Program-made: the position numbers and the translations under genes
The notes under the pieces: generated by a model
Seen by the model: only the letters and a program-made list of their open reading frames with translations
What the model was told of the DNA's origin: nothing
Database searches by the model: none
In this document: positions 1-8,453 of the stretch, piece after piece
Layout: each line of letters starts with the position of its first letter
How positions within the stretch are numbered: the first letter of the stretch is position 1
Assembly (NCBI RefSeq): GCF_042665295.1
Contig: NZ_JBHTCO010000020.1
Location: forward strand, 124,001 to 188,000
Direction of reading: 5' to 3'
Origin: Scopulibacillus_A cellulosilyticus
Lineage (GTDB): Bacteria; Bacillota; Bacilli; Bacillales; Sporolactobacillaceae
DNA: 64,000 nucleotides

Positions 1-63
1 AATGAATGAGTCAACGGTATTATCTGTTTTTGTACATAAAGCGGGGCCCGTTTTGATTAATTG

Positions 64-318
64 CTACTCTAAATGGTCTTCTCCAAACGGAACGGTGTCA
101 TTACCAGTATTTGCGACATAAGCTTGATTATCATCGTGCATAGGAGGATCGATTGCTTCCAATAAGAGCTCCAATACAACTCCCTTTTTTATTGCTAGTC
201 GTGTGATCCGTTCAATAAAGCCTGTGTCTCCTGTTGCTGCAGCAACCTCCAGGATAGAAGCAATAGCGTTTTCAATCCTGGCTGCAGCTCCTTTAAAATC
301 ATTATTCGGATCCATCAT
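64..318 (-). CDS. Small conserved-looking protein, unknown function (84 aa)
   Basis: An 84-residue acidic protein of unknown function. An AAGGAGG ribosome site lies just upstream of two consecutive ATG codons, which supports a real gene. Its central part (N-D-F-x-G-A-A-A-x-x-E-N-A-I-A, then A-I-K-K-x-V-V-L-E-L-L-L-E) is clearly related to the next gene upstream (404-751), so the pair arose by duplication. There is no signal peptide or membrane segment. The compact helical make-up and the spore-rich genome make a spore-associated role possible, but nothing here proves it. Confidence 0.6.
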   Translation of the reverse strand: MMDPNNDFKGAAARIENAIASILEVAAATGDTGFIERITRLAIKKGVVLELLLEAIDPPMHDDNQAYVANTGNDTVPFGEDHLE

Positions 319-403
319 TTCTCTAAGCCTCCTTATCCCTATTCAGGGACTTATTGTAAGTTAATGGGCGCATCAGTAATAACAAGTCGTGCAACAATTG
401 CGA

Positions 404-751
404 TTATATTTCAGATATTTCGAAAGCTTTGATAGCATCCTCGATCAAAAATTCCAAAACAATTTCCTTTTTTATTGTAAGTTTTAATAAATTCTCTAGT
501 TTATTTGTAAATATTGATAATTGTTCCGGTGTTAGGTCATTCTCGTTAAGCATCTTGCACTCGGTATTGATTGCGTCTGCTAAAGCATTTTCCATATCCG
601 CTGCTGCTCCAATAAATTCATTAAGGTTTCTCCTCAAACGATTTTTTTGGGCATCAGCAGGAGTAAAATTGTCCTCCCGATGCCTATGATAATATTTTCT
701 GGTAAAATAATAATCGTTATTGAATAAGGAATCGTTATTAAATAAGGACAT
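404..751 (-). CDS. Small protein related to its neighbour, N-terminal SLFNND duplication
   Basis: A protein of about 115 residues, unknown function. A longer reading from GTG at 760 would place the start inside the GAGGTG ribosome site, so one of the two ATGs at 754/751 is more likely. The N-terminus holds a direct duplication, SLFNND-SLFNND, followed by a Tyr/His/Arg-rich stretch. The C-terminal 75 residues share the N-x-F-x-G-A-A-A-x-x-E-N-A-L-A and T-I-K-K-x-I-V-L-E-F-L-I-E motifs with the gene at 64-318. It probably shares a transcript with that gene, 85 bases downstream. Function is not assigned. Confidence 0.6.
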   Translation of the reverse strand: MSLFNNDSLFNNDYYFTRKYYHRHREDNFTPADAQKNRLRRNLNEFIGAAADMENALADAINTECKMLNENDLTPEQLSIFTNKLENLLKLTIKKEIVLEFLIEDAIKAFEISEI

Positions 752-960
752 CATGGGCACCTCTTCGGCCTTTTAGTTCAGTCTATGGGGTCCAATATTT
801 AATTGATTGGGCTATCTTCATAACCTTTTAAATTCGTAAATGTCGAATGTTATTTCCTTTTCTTCAAGGATGATCCATAAATTAATCCCCCCATCCAAAG
901 ATACGGGGAATTAGATTAATGTGGTTTGGTCAGAGTGGCGGCTTAAAATATAAAGAAAAA

Positions 961-983
961 AACAGGCATATTGAATACCCGTT
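961..983 (-). terminator. Rho-independent terminator of the MFS gene
   Basis: On the minus strand, AACGGGTAT pairs with ATGCCTGTT (some G-U pairs) and a run of T follows. It sits about 40 bases after the stop of the MFS transporter gene. Confidence 0.7.
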
Positions 984-1023
984 TTTTCCTTATTATTTTC
1001 TAGAATATTTATCTTTTTTTATT

Positions 1024-2319
1024 TTACTTTATTGCCGCGGCCTTTCGTTGCTGCTTGTTGTGATGATCAAGCATCTTAAACATACCGCCATAGAGAGCGG
1101 CGCTTATAAACGCAAATCCGCCTAAGATGATAAATGTCCAGGAATAACCGAACCATACAGTCATGGGAATTGCTAATGGTGCGATTGAACGGCCGATTGA
1201 ATACCTTAGGCTTGCAGCGGCGAAATATTGCCCCCTCATATGTTCAGGTGCAAGCTTGGAAACAAAGCTTTCCTGTATGCCTGTTACCATTAATTCCGCT
1301 GCTGTAAAGATAGCAACCGCTATGATTAAAATCCAAACATTTACCGTATGACCGAAAATAATGATTCCTATCCCGTATAGCAAAGCTGAGCCGATAAAAA
1401 CATTTCGTTCACGATATTTTGTCATCCATTTTGTCATAAATACGGTTAAAAGGGAAACAAGTAAGCCATTTTCTGAAACAAACCAGCTAAACGCATGCTC
1501 TCCATCTATCTTAATTGACCATCCGCCAATGGATATTAAATTTTGGTTAGGGACATGATCTGTAGAATATACAGCCATTAATAAGTCCAGCTGCATAAAT
1601 GTTTGGGCTACAAGAATACCTGCGATAATAAACATTAGAAAGACTTTATCAGTTATAATGATCTTGTAATCAGCAAATTGCTGAAAAATATAATGGGTCC
1701 ATTTCCCCCGCTCACCTTGCGGCCCCTTTTTTTCACCTTTACTTTCCGGTGTTGTTTCACGAATAAATTTTTGTAAAACAATCGTTAAAATAATACTGAT
1801 AATAAGACAAACAACAAGGAGTTCAAAGCGGTAATTGAAAAAGAATATTCCGCCCAAAATAGGGCCAAGGACAACAGATATATTAATAGATGTATAAAAA
1901 ACGGCAAATACCGATGCCCGGTGACGTTCAGGTACGACGTCCGCAACCATGGCATGACTTGCCGGCATATATAATGCTCCAAACAAACCTAAAGCTGAAA
2001 AACTAATAAAGGTAAGGACTGGCGATGTCAGCCATGGTGAATTGCCTAAAGCAAAGAAAATAAAACAAATCACGTTGCCGGCAGTAGAGAGTACCATCAT
2101 TCGTTTTCTTCCAAAATGATCGGCGCAGTAACCGCCGATCAAACCAACAATGACACCAATGACTTGAGAAACGATAAGTAACAAACCTGCTTTTTCCTTG
2201 CCGAATGTATTTGAGAAGTAGATCGACATAAAAGGAAAGTACATCCAAAACAGCAAATTGCTGATGCCTTCGCCTAATAGCCGGATTTTAAGGTTTGTAT
2301 CCCAATCTCTCCATCTCAT
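1024..2319 (-). CDS. MFS transporter, drug-efflux type
   Basis: A 431-residue integral membrane protein of the major facilitator superfamily, with about 12 hydrophobic segments. The loop between helices 2 and 3 carries the MFS signature A (G-G-Y-C-A-D-H-F-G-R-K-R, about residues 61-73). The family uses the proton gradient to move small molecules, and this subgroup resembles DHA1-type multidrug exporters. The substrate cannot be read from the sequence. The start is fixed by a GGGAGGAG ribosome site 7-8 bases before the ATG. It is a single-gene unit with a terminator-like hairpin about 110 bases upstream. Confidence 0.8.
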   Translation of the reverse strand: MRWRDWDTNLKIRLLGEGISNLLFWMYFPFMSIYFSNTFGKEKAGLLLIVSQVIGVIVGLIGGYCADHFGRKRMMVLSTAGNVICFIFFALGNSPWLTSPVLTFISFSALGLFGALYMPASHAMVADVVPERHRASVFAVFYTSINISVVLGPILGGIFFFNYRFELLVVCLIISIILTIVLQKFIRETTPESKGEKKGPQGERGKWTHYIFQQFADYKIIITDKVFLMFIIAGILVAQTFMQLDLLMAVYSTDHVPNQNLISIGGWSIKIDGEHAFSWFVSENGLLVSLLTVFMTKWMTKYRERNVFIGSALLYGIGIIIFGHTVNVWILIIAVAIFTAAELMVTGIQESFVSKLAPEHMRGQYFAAASLRYSIGRSIAPLAIPMTVWFGYSWTFIILGGFAFISAALYGGMFKMLDHHNKQQRKAAAIK

Positions 2320-2430
2320 CGTCTTTCTCCTCCCTTGTATGATGACTTTAAAAAGGTATTAAAGTGACAAAATTATGCCATATAATGCCTTCATCATCGC
2401 AAAGGAGACAAGACCGGATAAAAACAAAAA

Positions 2431-2470
2431 AGGCCCTGATAGACGCACTTATCCCACGTCCATCATAGAC
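2431..2470 (-). terminator. Terminator or attenuator ahead of the MFS gene
   Basis: On the minus strand GGTCTATGATGGACG pairs with CGTCTATCAGGGCC (one bulge, several G-U pairs) and TTTTTTG follows. It could end thiazole-operon transcription, or act as an attenuator in the leader of the MFS gene that starts about 110 bases further on. Confidence 0.65.
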
Positions 2471-2555
2471 CGCAAATGTTAAGTCTAAAGAGGATCATGG
2501 TCACCCCGCCGCATGATGATGTAAGGCAGCATAAATAAAACCCACCATAGAGGAT

Positions 2556-2777
2556 GTTTAAAATTCCGGGAAACAGGTGCTCCTGCGCCGTAGCATATTC
2601 GGGGAAGTGTCTCTAACTTCTCGTCGCAAGGCTCAGGATGATGTTAAGGCAGCTGCCTGGCTGTCGAATTTCTTCGTTGCGTCGCCGCTCCGGTTCTCAC
2701 GTAGGTTCTGACTACGTTCCGATCCTCGCAGCTTCCGCGCCTCGAACTTCTCGGCCCTGTTTGTCCTCATTGTAAAC
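2556..2777 (-). repeat. Interspersed repeat, copy A (longest form, about 222 bp)
   Basis: Read on the minus strand it begins GTTTACAATGAGGACAAACA and ends near CCGGAATTTTAAAC, giving imperfect terminal inverted repeats. It shares GAGGACAAACAG, AGTTCGAGGCGCGG, TTGCGACGAGAAG, GAATATGC and TGTTTCCCGG in order with copy B at 11180-11331; copy C at 27702-27744 has only the ends. The GC-rich inside carries no reading frame of note. It looks like a non-coding, MITE-like or structured-RNA element. Confidence 0.75.
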
Positions 2778-2905
2778 AAAACTCAATGTGAATTTTCCTT
2801 ATTCTGCAAGCACCACATCATGGACAAAGCAAACCATAGTTCCAGCTCCAATCCTGCTTGAATACTACCAATTTATCACATTTTTAAAAAATTTACAATC
2901 ATTTT

Positions 2906-2930
2906 TTTCAAGGGGTCTGACCCCTTGAAA
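2906..2930. repeat. 25-base palindrome downstream of thiF
   Basis: TTTCAAGGGGTC-TGA-CCCCTTGAAA is a near-perfect palindrome 45 bases after the thiF stop. In the thiF direction it is followed by A, not T, so it is not a standard terminator. It may be a REP-like element or an mRNA 3'-end stabiliser. Confidence 0.5.
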
Positions 2931-2974
2931 TTGTGGATATTGTTGATAATGTGGGTAACCGCCTTTTCTTCATT

Positions 2975-4021
2975 TTAAATACCGTTATTAATGACCGGTA
3001 ATACCCATTGTTGATAAATATTCTTGGCTTCTTGTTCATTCTTAGTGCCATGGATGAGCGCACGGCCATCGCGAAAAACAACAAGCCGTTTGTCATTTAA
3101 ATAAATGTTAATAAGAAAGTCATTGGCTTCAACCTGCTGATTTGTATGTTGAAACTGTTTTTTCAGCTGTTCGAAATCAATGTGAAACTCCTTGCCAGGT
3201 CTAATTTGAACGGTATCCCTGCCGCATAAAACTGTCGTCCTGGTGTTTCTATTAACATTTAAATACGGGTATACAGGATGCCTGCCGCAAGAGGGACAGT
3301 CTTCCCTTTTTAATGTATTGACTTTAATGCTTGACCACTCATTATCCCATAAATCCGTAAATAAGAGTGTTGACCGCAATGATGTAAAATCTTCAACTAA
3401 AATTTTTAACGCCTCAGTCACCTGTTGAGAACACACCCACTGAACAACCGGACCAATCACACCTACCGTATCACATGTATCACCATTAAAAGGAACCTTC
3501 CCCATTAGGCACTCAAAACAAGGTGTTTCACCGGGAATAATGGTATAGGTTATCCCTGTACTCCCCACACATCCGCCATAAATCCATGGAATATTGTACA
3601 TTTGCGAAATATCATTAATATACATCCGGGTTTCGAAGTTATCTGTCGCATCAATGATGACATTTACGCCTTGTATCACAGCTGAAATGTCTACCCCGAA
3701 AAAGTCAGCTACGACCGGGGTCAAATTAACTTCAGAATTGATCTGCTTTAAGCGCTGACAGGCAGCCACTGCCTTAGGCATTCTTAATCTGGCATCTTCT
3801 TCAGTATAAAGCTGCTGACGCTGCAAATTAGACCATTCCACATAATCTCTATCAATGATTGTTACCTTCCCGACGCCGCTTCTGACCAACATTTCGCAAG
3901 CGCCCGCACCCAGGGCCCCGGCGCCTACAACGAGTGCATGTTTGCTCCTGATTTTTTCCTGTCCATGGGCACCAATCGGTTTAAAAAGCTTTTGCCTTGA
4001 ATATCGATCAGTCAACGACAC
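2975..4021 (-). CDS. thiF: ThiF, ThiS adenylyltransferase
   Basis: This protein adenylates the C-terminal glycine of the sulfur carrier ThiS, an early step in making the thiazole half of thiamine. It is 348 residues, E1-like/MoeB family: nucleotide-binding GAGALGAG at about 33-40, the R-x-x-x-Q-Q region near 68-70, two zinc Cys pairs (C168/C171 and C242/C245) and a conserved Cys near 183 in TCDTVGVIGP. The roughly 90-residue C-terminal extension after the second Cys pair is less conserved. The start overlaps the end of thiG by 14 bases, so the two are translationally linked. It is the last gene of the TPP-riboswitch operon. Confidence 0.9.
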   Translation of the reverse strand: MSLTDRYSRQKLFKPIGAHGQEKIRSKHALVVGAGALGAGACEMLVRSGVGKVTIIDRDYVEWSNLQRQQLYTEEDARLRMPKAVAACQRLKQINSEVNLTPVVADFFGVDISAVIQGVNVIIDATDNFETRMYINDISQMYNIPWIYGGCVGSTGITYTIIPGETPCFECLMGKVPFNGDTCDTVGVIGPVVQWVCSQQVTEALKILVEDFTSLRSTLLFTDLWDNEWSSIKVNTLKREDCPSCGRHPVYPYLNVNRNTRTTVLCGRDTVQIRPGKEFHIDFEQLKKQFQHTNQQVEANDFLINIYLNDKRLVVFRDGRALIHGTKNEQEAKNIYQQWVLPVINNGI

Positions 4022-4778
4022 TCATTCCTTCTACAGGACTGCTTGGCGTCGCCTGAAGCTTCTTATCTATCCGTCCTGCTTCGAATCCCAAACGCCCCGC
4101 TTCAATGGCCAGTTTCATTGCTTTTGCCATTTTGACCGGGTCCTGTGCACCTGATACCGCACTATTCAGGAGCACACCATCCGCACCAAGCGCCATTGCC
4201 ATCGCTGCATCAGCAGGTGAGCCAATACCGGCATCAACAATCACTGGGACATCTACTTTATTAATAATATATTGAAGATTAGTAGGGTTTAAAAGACCAA
4301 GGCCGGAACCAATTGGGGAAGCCCCAGGCATAACCGCGTGTACACCTAAATCAGCAAGCCTTTTTGCAAGAATGACATCATCAGAAATATAAGGCAGAAC
4401 GATAAAACCTTCAGATAAAAGCGTTTCACATGCTTTATAAGTTTCAAGCGGATCAGGGAGCAATGTCTCTTGATCACCTATGACTTCAACTTTAATCATG
4501 TCACACAAACCGGACGCTTTTGCCAAGCGGGCAATCCTGACTGCTTCTTCAGCATTTGAAGCACCTGCCGTATTTGGAAGCAGTGTATATTGATCAGTAT
4601 CAATCAGCTCTAAAAAATTAGGCTGATTGGCGTCAAAAATATTCATTCTCCGAACAGCAAAGGTTAAAATATCTGTTTCAGATTCAAGGACCGCTTGTTT
4701 TTGTACATTAAAATCAGAAAACTTGCCTGTGCCTAATAACAACCGTGAATTAAACGTTTTATTTGCAATTTTTAACAT
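4008..4778 (-). CDS. thiG: ThiG, thiazole synthase
   Basis: ThiG condenses deoxyxylulose phosphate, dehydroglycine and sulfur from ThiS-thiocarboxylate into thiazole phosphate in the cytoplasm. The 256 residues form a TIM-barrel enzyme. The Schiff-base lysine is K96 in DMIKVEVIGD, and the phosphate-binding region includes GIGSPADAAMAMALGADGVLLNSA. It lies between thiS (one base gap) and thiF (14-base overlap), the usual order. Length matches the family. Confidence 0.95.
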   Translation of the reverse strand: MLKIANKTFNSRLLLGTGKFSDFNVQKQAVLESETDILTFAVRRMNIFDANQPNFLELIDTDQYTLLPNTAGASNAEEAVRIARLAKASGLCDMIKVEVIGDQETLLPDPLETYKACETLLSEGFIVLPYISDDVILAKRLADLGVHAVMPGASPIGSGLGLLNPTNLQYIINKVDVPVIVDAGIGSPADAAMAMALGADGVLLNSAVSGAQDPVKMAKAMKLAIEAGRLGFEAGRIDKKLQATPSSPVEGMSVVD

Positions 4779-4779
4779 A

Positions 4780-4983
4780 TTAACCGCCTCCTACGAAATG
4801 AACAATTTCTATTTGATCGCCTTCATTTAATGACTTGCTTTTATAAGTCTCTCGATCGATAATTTCTTTATTTTTTTCAACAATGGCCAGTTTATTTTCT
4901 ATATGAAAATGGGTTAATAGTTGGTCAATCGTTGAAATACTTTCCGGAAGATTAATGTTTTTGCCATTGACTCTGACATTCAA
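4780..4983 (-). CDS. thiS: ThiS, sulfur carrier protein
   Basis: A 67-residue ubiquitin-like sulfur carrier. It ends in V-G-G-G; the terminal Gly-Gly is the part adenylated by ThiF and converted to the thiocarboxylate used by ThiG. It overlaps the end of thiO by 4 bases and is followed almost directly by thiG, so all partners are co-expressed. Confidence 0.93.
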   Translation of the reverse strand: MNVRVNGKNINLPESISTIDQLLTHFHIENKLAIVEKNKEIIDRETYKSKSLNEGDQIEIVHFVGGG

Positions 4984-6119
4984 CGCATTGTCACCTCCTT
5001 ATTCAGCGTTAATAGTCTGCTGGCATTAAAGGGAGCCAGTTCAGGCACATCTTTCCCGGTCATTGCCATTTGGGCAACCAGCTTACCTGTAATAGGGCTT
5101 AATAAAATACCATTGCGGTAATGACCCGTCGCATACATTAATCCATCAAACAATGTATCCCGCCCGATAAATGGCAATCCATCATTAGTCTGCGGCCTTT
5201 GTCCGCTCCATACACGGTTAAATGTTGCTTCACTCAGTATCGGTAAAATATCTATCGCCTGTTTGAGGAGCGATTGGACCCCGCCCGCTGTTACCGATTG
5301 ATCATAATCATAGGGTTTCATAGTGGCCCCGATAAAAATTTCTCCGCCCCTTTTTGGTGCAATATAGCATTTCTCAGAAAACAATGTTGACTTTAACGCT
5401 GAAGATTGCGTCGTTACTGAAACGACCTCTCCTTTAACCGGGTAAATATTAATATGCGGTTGATGAGAAAACCATACTTGGCTCCACGCACCTGTTGCTA
5501 TAATCACCAAGTGACTATAATAAGTACCTGCTGCTGTTTTCACACTTTGAACACGGCCGTCTTTAATTTCTAAATCCAAAACGTCTGTATATTCACGAAT
5601 TTTTGCCCCGTAATGCATAGCCCCGCGCGCTAAAGCATTGGTTAAATCAACAGGGTGGACTTGACCTTCATTTGGAAAATATAGTCCGCCTATAACAAGA
5701 TCAGAAACTGCCGGCACTTTATCGAGGATCATGCGCTGGTCACCTAAAATAACTTCTTCGCCATTATCTTTTTGCCACTCTGCAATTTTTGTAAGGCGTT
5801 CGAGTTCATCAGGTGTAAAAGCAAGTTTTAACGCTCCGCTCTTCGTATAACCAATGTCAATGCCCGTCAAATCTTTCAACTCTTCCGATAAATCAGGAAA
5901 CAGATCACGGCTCTTTCTTGCTAACTGAAATAATGGACCTTCTTCTTCTATTTCTGACTGAACCCCAAGCATTCCTGCCGCAGCACTGGATGCTTTTTCG
6001 CCGATACGATCTTTTTCTAAAAGCAAAACACTATGCTTCTTTTTAGCCAGGTAATAGGCGATTGAACAGCCGATGACACCTCCGCCAATGATGATCACAT
6101 CATGAACTTTTCCCAACAC
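4980..6119 (-). CDS. thiO: ThiO, glycine oxidase
   Basis: This FAD enzyme oxidises glycine to iminoacetate (dehydroglycine) for ThiG. The 379 residues begin with a Rossmann FAD motif, IIIGGGVIGCS, at about 9-19. The C-terminal part holds the DAO-type W-S-G-Q-R-P-x-T-x-D-G-L-P motif. The GTG start follows directly on the TGA of the upstream tenI gene, with an AGGAGG site inside tenI. Presence of thiO instead of thiH indicates the oxygen-dependent Bacillus-type route. Confidence 0.93.
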   Translation of the reverse strand: MLGKVHDVIIIGGGVIGCSIAYYLAKKKHSVLLLEKDRIGEKASSAAAGMLGVQSEIEEEGPLFQLARKSRDLFPDLSEELKDLTGIDIGYTKSGALKLAFTPDELERLTKIAEWQKDNGEEVILGDQRMILDKVPAVSDLVIGGLYFPNEGQVHPVDLTNALARGAMHYGAKIREYTDVLDLEIKDGRVQSVKTAAGTYYSHLVIIATGAWSQVWFSHQPHINIYPVKGEVVSVTTQSSALKSTLFSEKCYIAPKRGGEIFIGATMKPYDYDQSVTAGGVQSLLKQAIDILPILSEATFNRVWSGQRPQTNDGLPFIGRDTLFDGLMYATGHYRNGILLSPITGKLVAQMAMTGKDVPELAPFNASRLLTLNKEVTMR

Positions 6120-6722
6120 TCACTCCTCCTTTAGACAATTTACATATTTTAGGCACATGCCGCCGGGATCCTCTGCATTCATAATTCCCGACATAACAGC
6201 CGCACCTTGTGCCCCTGTTTGTCTTACTTTATTGATCGTTTCCGGATAGATGCCTCCAATGGCTATCACCGGAATTGATACTGATTTAACAACATCTGAT
6301 AGCAATGACAATCCCTTCCCCGCAAGGCCCGGCTTACATGAAGTCGGAAATACATTGCCATAGAAGAGATAATCTGCATTTTGCTTTTCCTTTTTCACTG
6401 CTGTTTCTTTTGAATGAACGGAACACCCTACAATTAAATCGGGATAAAGCTGTTTAACCTTATTTGGAGCTTCACCCGATTCAGGAAGATGCACGCCTTT
6501 TAGACCTAATAATCCTGCGGCTTCGACATATTTATTGGCTATTATTTTATTTTTTGGTATTCCGTGATTCAGGAGAATTTGAACAAATTGAATATAATCC
6601 TTTTGTGAGAGCTCTTTTTCCCTAACATGTACCGCTGTGATGAAAGGGATGATGGCCCTTATTTTCGATGCCGCTTGGTATGCAGAATCCTTGCCCGTCG
6701 TAATAACATGAAGTTCTCTCAC
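6120..6722 (-). CDS. tenI: TenI, thiazole tautomerase (ThiE-like)
   Basis: First gene of the operon, 200 residues, thiamine-phosphate-synthase-like TIM barrel. Its place in front of thiO-thiS-thiG-thiF and the weak ThiE-type diphosphate signature fit TenI, which aromatises the thiazole made by ThiG. It has the family's GCSVHS, YLFYGNVFPTSCKPG and IPVIAIGGI segments. The start is GTG behind an AAGGTG site. A true ThiE cannot be fully excluded, but the operon context favours TenI. No tenA is attached here; one is found alone at 29529. Confidence 0.85.
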   Translation of the reverse strand: MRELHVITTGKDSAYQAASKIRAIIPFITAVHVREKELSQKDYIQFVQILLNHGIPKNKIIANKYVEAAGLLGLKGVHLPESGEAPNKVKQLYPDLIVGCSVHSKETAVKKEKQNADYLFYGNVFPTSCKPGLAGKGLSLLSDVVKSVSIPVIAIGGIYPETINKVRQTGAQGAAVMSGIMNAEDPGGMCLKYVNCLKEE

Positions 6723-6748
6723 GCTTTCACCTTCTTAAAAAATAAAAA

Positions 6749-6780
6749 AACCGTTTTCTTTTCTATAAAAGAAAGCGGTT
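6749..6780 (-). terminator. TPP-riboswitch expression-platform terminator
   Basis: On the minus strand AACCGCTTTCTTTT and AAAAGAAAACGGTT form a stem followed by TTTTTTT, between the TPP aptamer and the tenI start. This is the transcription-off hairpin. Confidence 0.85.
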
Positions 6781-6814
6781 GACTATTTCAACTAGACGTA
6801 CAGTTGTAATATTT

Positions 6815-6908
6815 AGCGCTCCACTTTCCTACGCTGGTACAAACCAGATCAGGTTCTAGAGTTCGGAAAATATCCGTCTCAGCCAATTACGGCACCCCTA
6901 GCAGAGTT
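6815..6908 (-). promoter_or_regulatory. TPP (THI-box) riboswitch of the thi operon
   Basis: The minus strand shows the conserved THI-box parts: GGGGTGCC, GGCTGAGA, ACCTGATCTGG, TACCAGCGTAGG, and AAGTGGA closing. With the terminator at 6749-6780 it should switch off tenI-thiOSGF when thiamine diphosphate is plentiful. Confidence 0.95.
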
Positions 6909-7022
6909 CATTAATTATATGACTGTTAAGTTAAGATTAACACAAAAGGATATCTTTGAAAATACCTTTCAATAAGTTTTATCTATAATATTAATAGATA
7001 AATATCAGAGTTAAAAAATGAA

Positions 7023-7048
7023 AGCTGTCTTACAATGATAAGACAGCT
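7023..7048 (-). terminator. Terminator of xpt-pbuX
   Basis: AGCTGTCTTA and TAAGACAGCT form a perfect 10-base stem; on the minus strand TTTCATTTTTTAAC follows. About 50 bases after the pbuX stop. Confidence 0.85.
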
Positions 7049-7098
7049 CAATAAATAGTCACCTTTAATTTTCTGCTCGTAATCAAAAAACAGAGAAG

Positions 7099-8433
7099 TT
7101 ACCTTGCATGCGCCTCTTCCGTATACGATGATGCTGATGATGCTGGTGACTCTGATTTCTGTTTAGCTTTTTTAAATTTCACGTTAAAAATAAAATTCAA
7201 CACAATCGCTGTGACACTGCCGGCAACAATGCCGTTATTAGTTAAAAGCTGAATACCGCTTGGCAGTTTTGCAAATAAGTCCGGCTGTACAGATACTCCT
7301 AAGCCTAAGCCTACCGAACAGGCAATGATCAATAAATTTTCATGACGATTAAAGTCTACATGGCTTAACATCCTAATACCGCTTGCGACAACCATACCAA
7401 ACATAGCAACCATAGCCCCGCCTAATACTGAACTTGGAATCAAAGTGGTAAATGCAGTAATCTTTGGGATAAATCCTAAGGCTACCATGATGAAACCACA
7501 ACCAACAATAACTTTCCTTGATTTAACTTTAGATAGTTGAATTAACCCGACATTCTGCGAGAAAGTTGTATATGGCAATGCATTAAATAAAGCGCCAATA
7601 ATTGTTGCCAAGCCTTCTGAACGATAGCCGCGTTCAAGTGCCTTATCGTCTAAAGGCTGCTCGCAAATCTCACTTAATGCAAAAAAGACGCCGGTCGATT
7701 CTATCAGACTAACAATGGCAACAATCGTCATTGTTAATATCGCGCTAAAGTGGAATGACGGTACGCTAAAGTGCAACGGTTCAAGAATGTGGAACCAACT
7801 TGCCTCTTTAACAGGTGTCAAATCAACCATGCCCATAAAATAAGCAACAATTGTACCGCCAACTAACCCGATTAATATTGAAATAGAACGTACGAACCCT
7901 TTAAATACCCTGTTCATGACAATGATAAAAAGCAGAACTCCAAATGAAAGTGAAAGGTTTTTTAAGCTTCCAAAATCATGTGAACCCTGTCCTCCAGCCA
8001 TGTTCGTAATAGCCGTCGGGATTAGCGTTATGCCAATCACTGTAACAACTGTTCCAATCACAATAGGCGGAAACAGTTTGATCACTTTACCAAAAAACGT
8101 TGCAAGAATAAATACAATAATACCTGATACTAGAATTGCACCGTAAATTCCCGAAAGACCAAATTGTTTGCCAATTGCGATCATCGGCGCAACTGCAGTG
8201 AATGTACATCCCAGGACAACCGGTAAACCTACCCCTAAAAATTTATTCTTCCAAACTTGAAGCAATGTCGCAATCCCGCTCGCCGCCAAATCAACTGAAA
8301 CAAGATAGGTTAAGTCTTTTGCATCCATACCCATCGCCCCGCCGATAATCAGCGGGACAATAACTGCTCCTGCATACATAGCTAAAACATGCTGAATGCT
8401 CAAGGATAATAGTTTTCCAGGCTGAAGTTTCAT
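7099..8433 (-). CDS. pbuX: PbuX, xanthine permease
   Basis: A 444-residue membrane protein of the nucleobase:cation symporter-2 (uracil/xanthine permease) family, with about 14 hydrophobic segments. It carries the family stretch Q-N-V-G-L-I-Q-L-S-K-V-K-S-R (centre) and the ESTGVFFALSEI segment before it. It imports xanthine for salvage. It starts 20 bases after xpt, with a GGGGAG site, and shares the guanine riboswitch upstream of xpt. The C-terminus is Ser/Ala-rich and polar. Confidence 0.93.
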   Translation of the reverse strand: MKLQPGKLLSLSIQHVLAMYAGAVIVPLIIGGAMGMDAKDLTYLVSVDLAASGIATLLQVWKNKFLGVGLPVVLGCTFTAVAPMIAIGKQFGLSGIYGAILVSGIIVFILATFFGKVIKLFPPIVIGTVVTVIGITLIPTAITNMAGGQGSHDFGSLKNLSLSFGVLLFIIVMNRVFKGFVRSISILIGLVGGTIVAYFMGMVDLTPVKEASWFHILEPLHFSVPSFHFSAILTMTIVAIVSLIESTGVFFALSEICEQPLDDKALERGYRSEGLATIIGALFNALPYTTFSQNVGLIQLSKVKSRKVIVGCGFIMVALGFIPKITAFTTLIPSSVLGGAMVAMFGMVVASGIRMLSHVDFNRHENLLIIACSVGLGLGVSVQPDLFAKLPSGIQLLTNNGIVAGSVTAIVLNFIFNVKFKKAKQKSESPASSASSYTEEAHAR

Positions 8434-8453
8434 AGTTAAAGTCTCCCCTTTTA

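Larger units (their letters stand above)
2320..2974. other. Long intergenic region: terminator, interspersed repeat, palindrome; no gene
   Basis: I see no credible gene in these 655 bases between thiF and the MFS gene. The region holds a strong minus-strand terminator-like hairpin (2431-2470), a smaller hairpin (ATCATG/CATGAT, 2493-2516), repeat copy A (2556-2777) and a 25-base palindrome (2906-2930). Confidence 0.6.
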
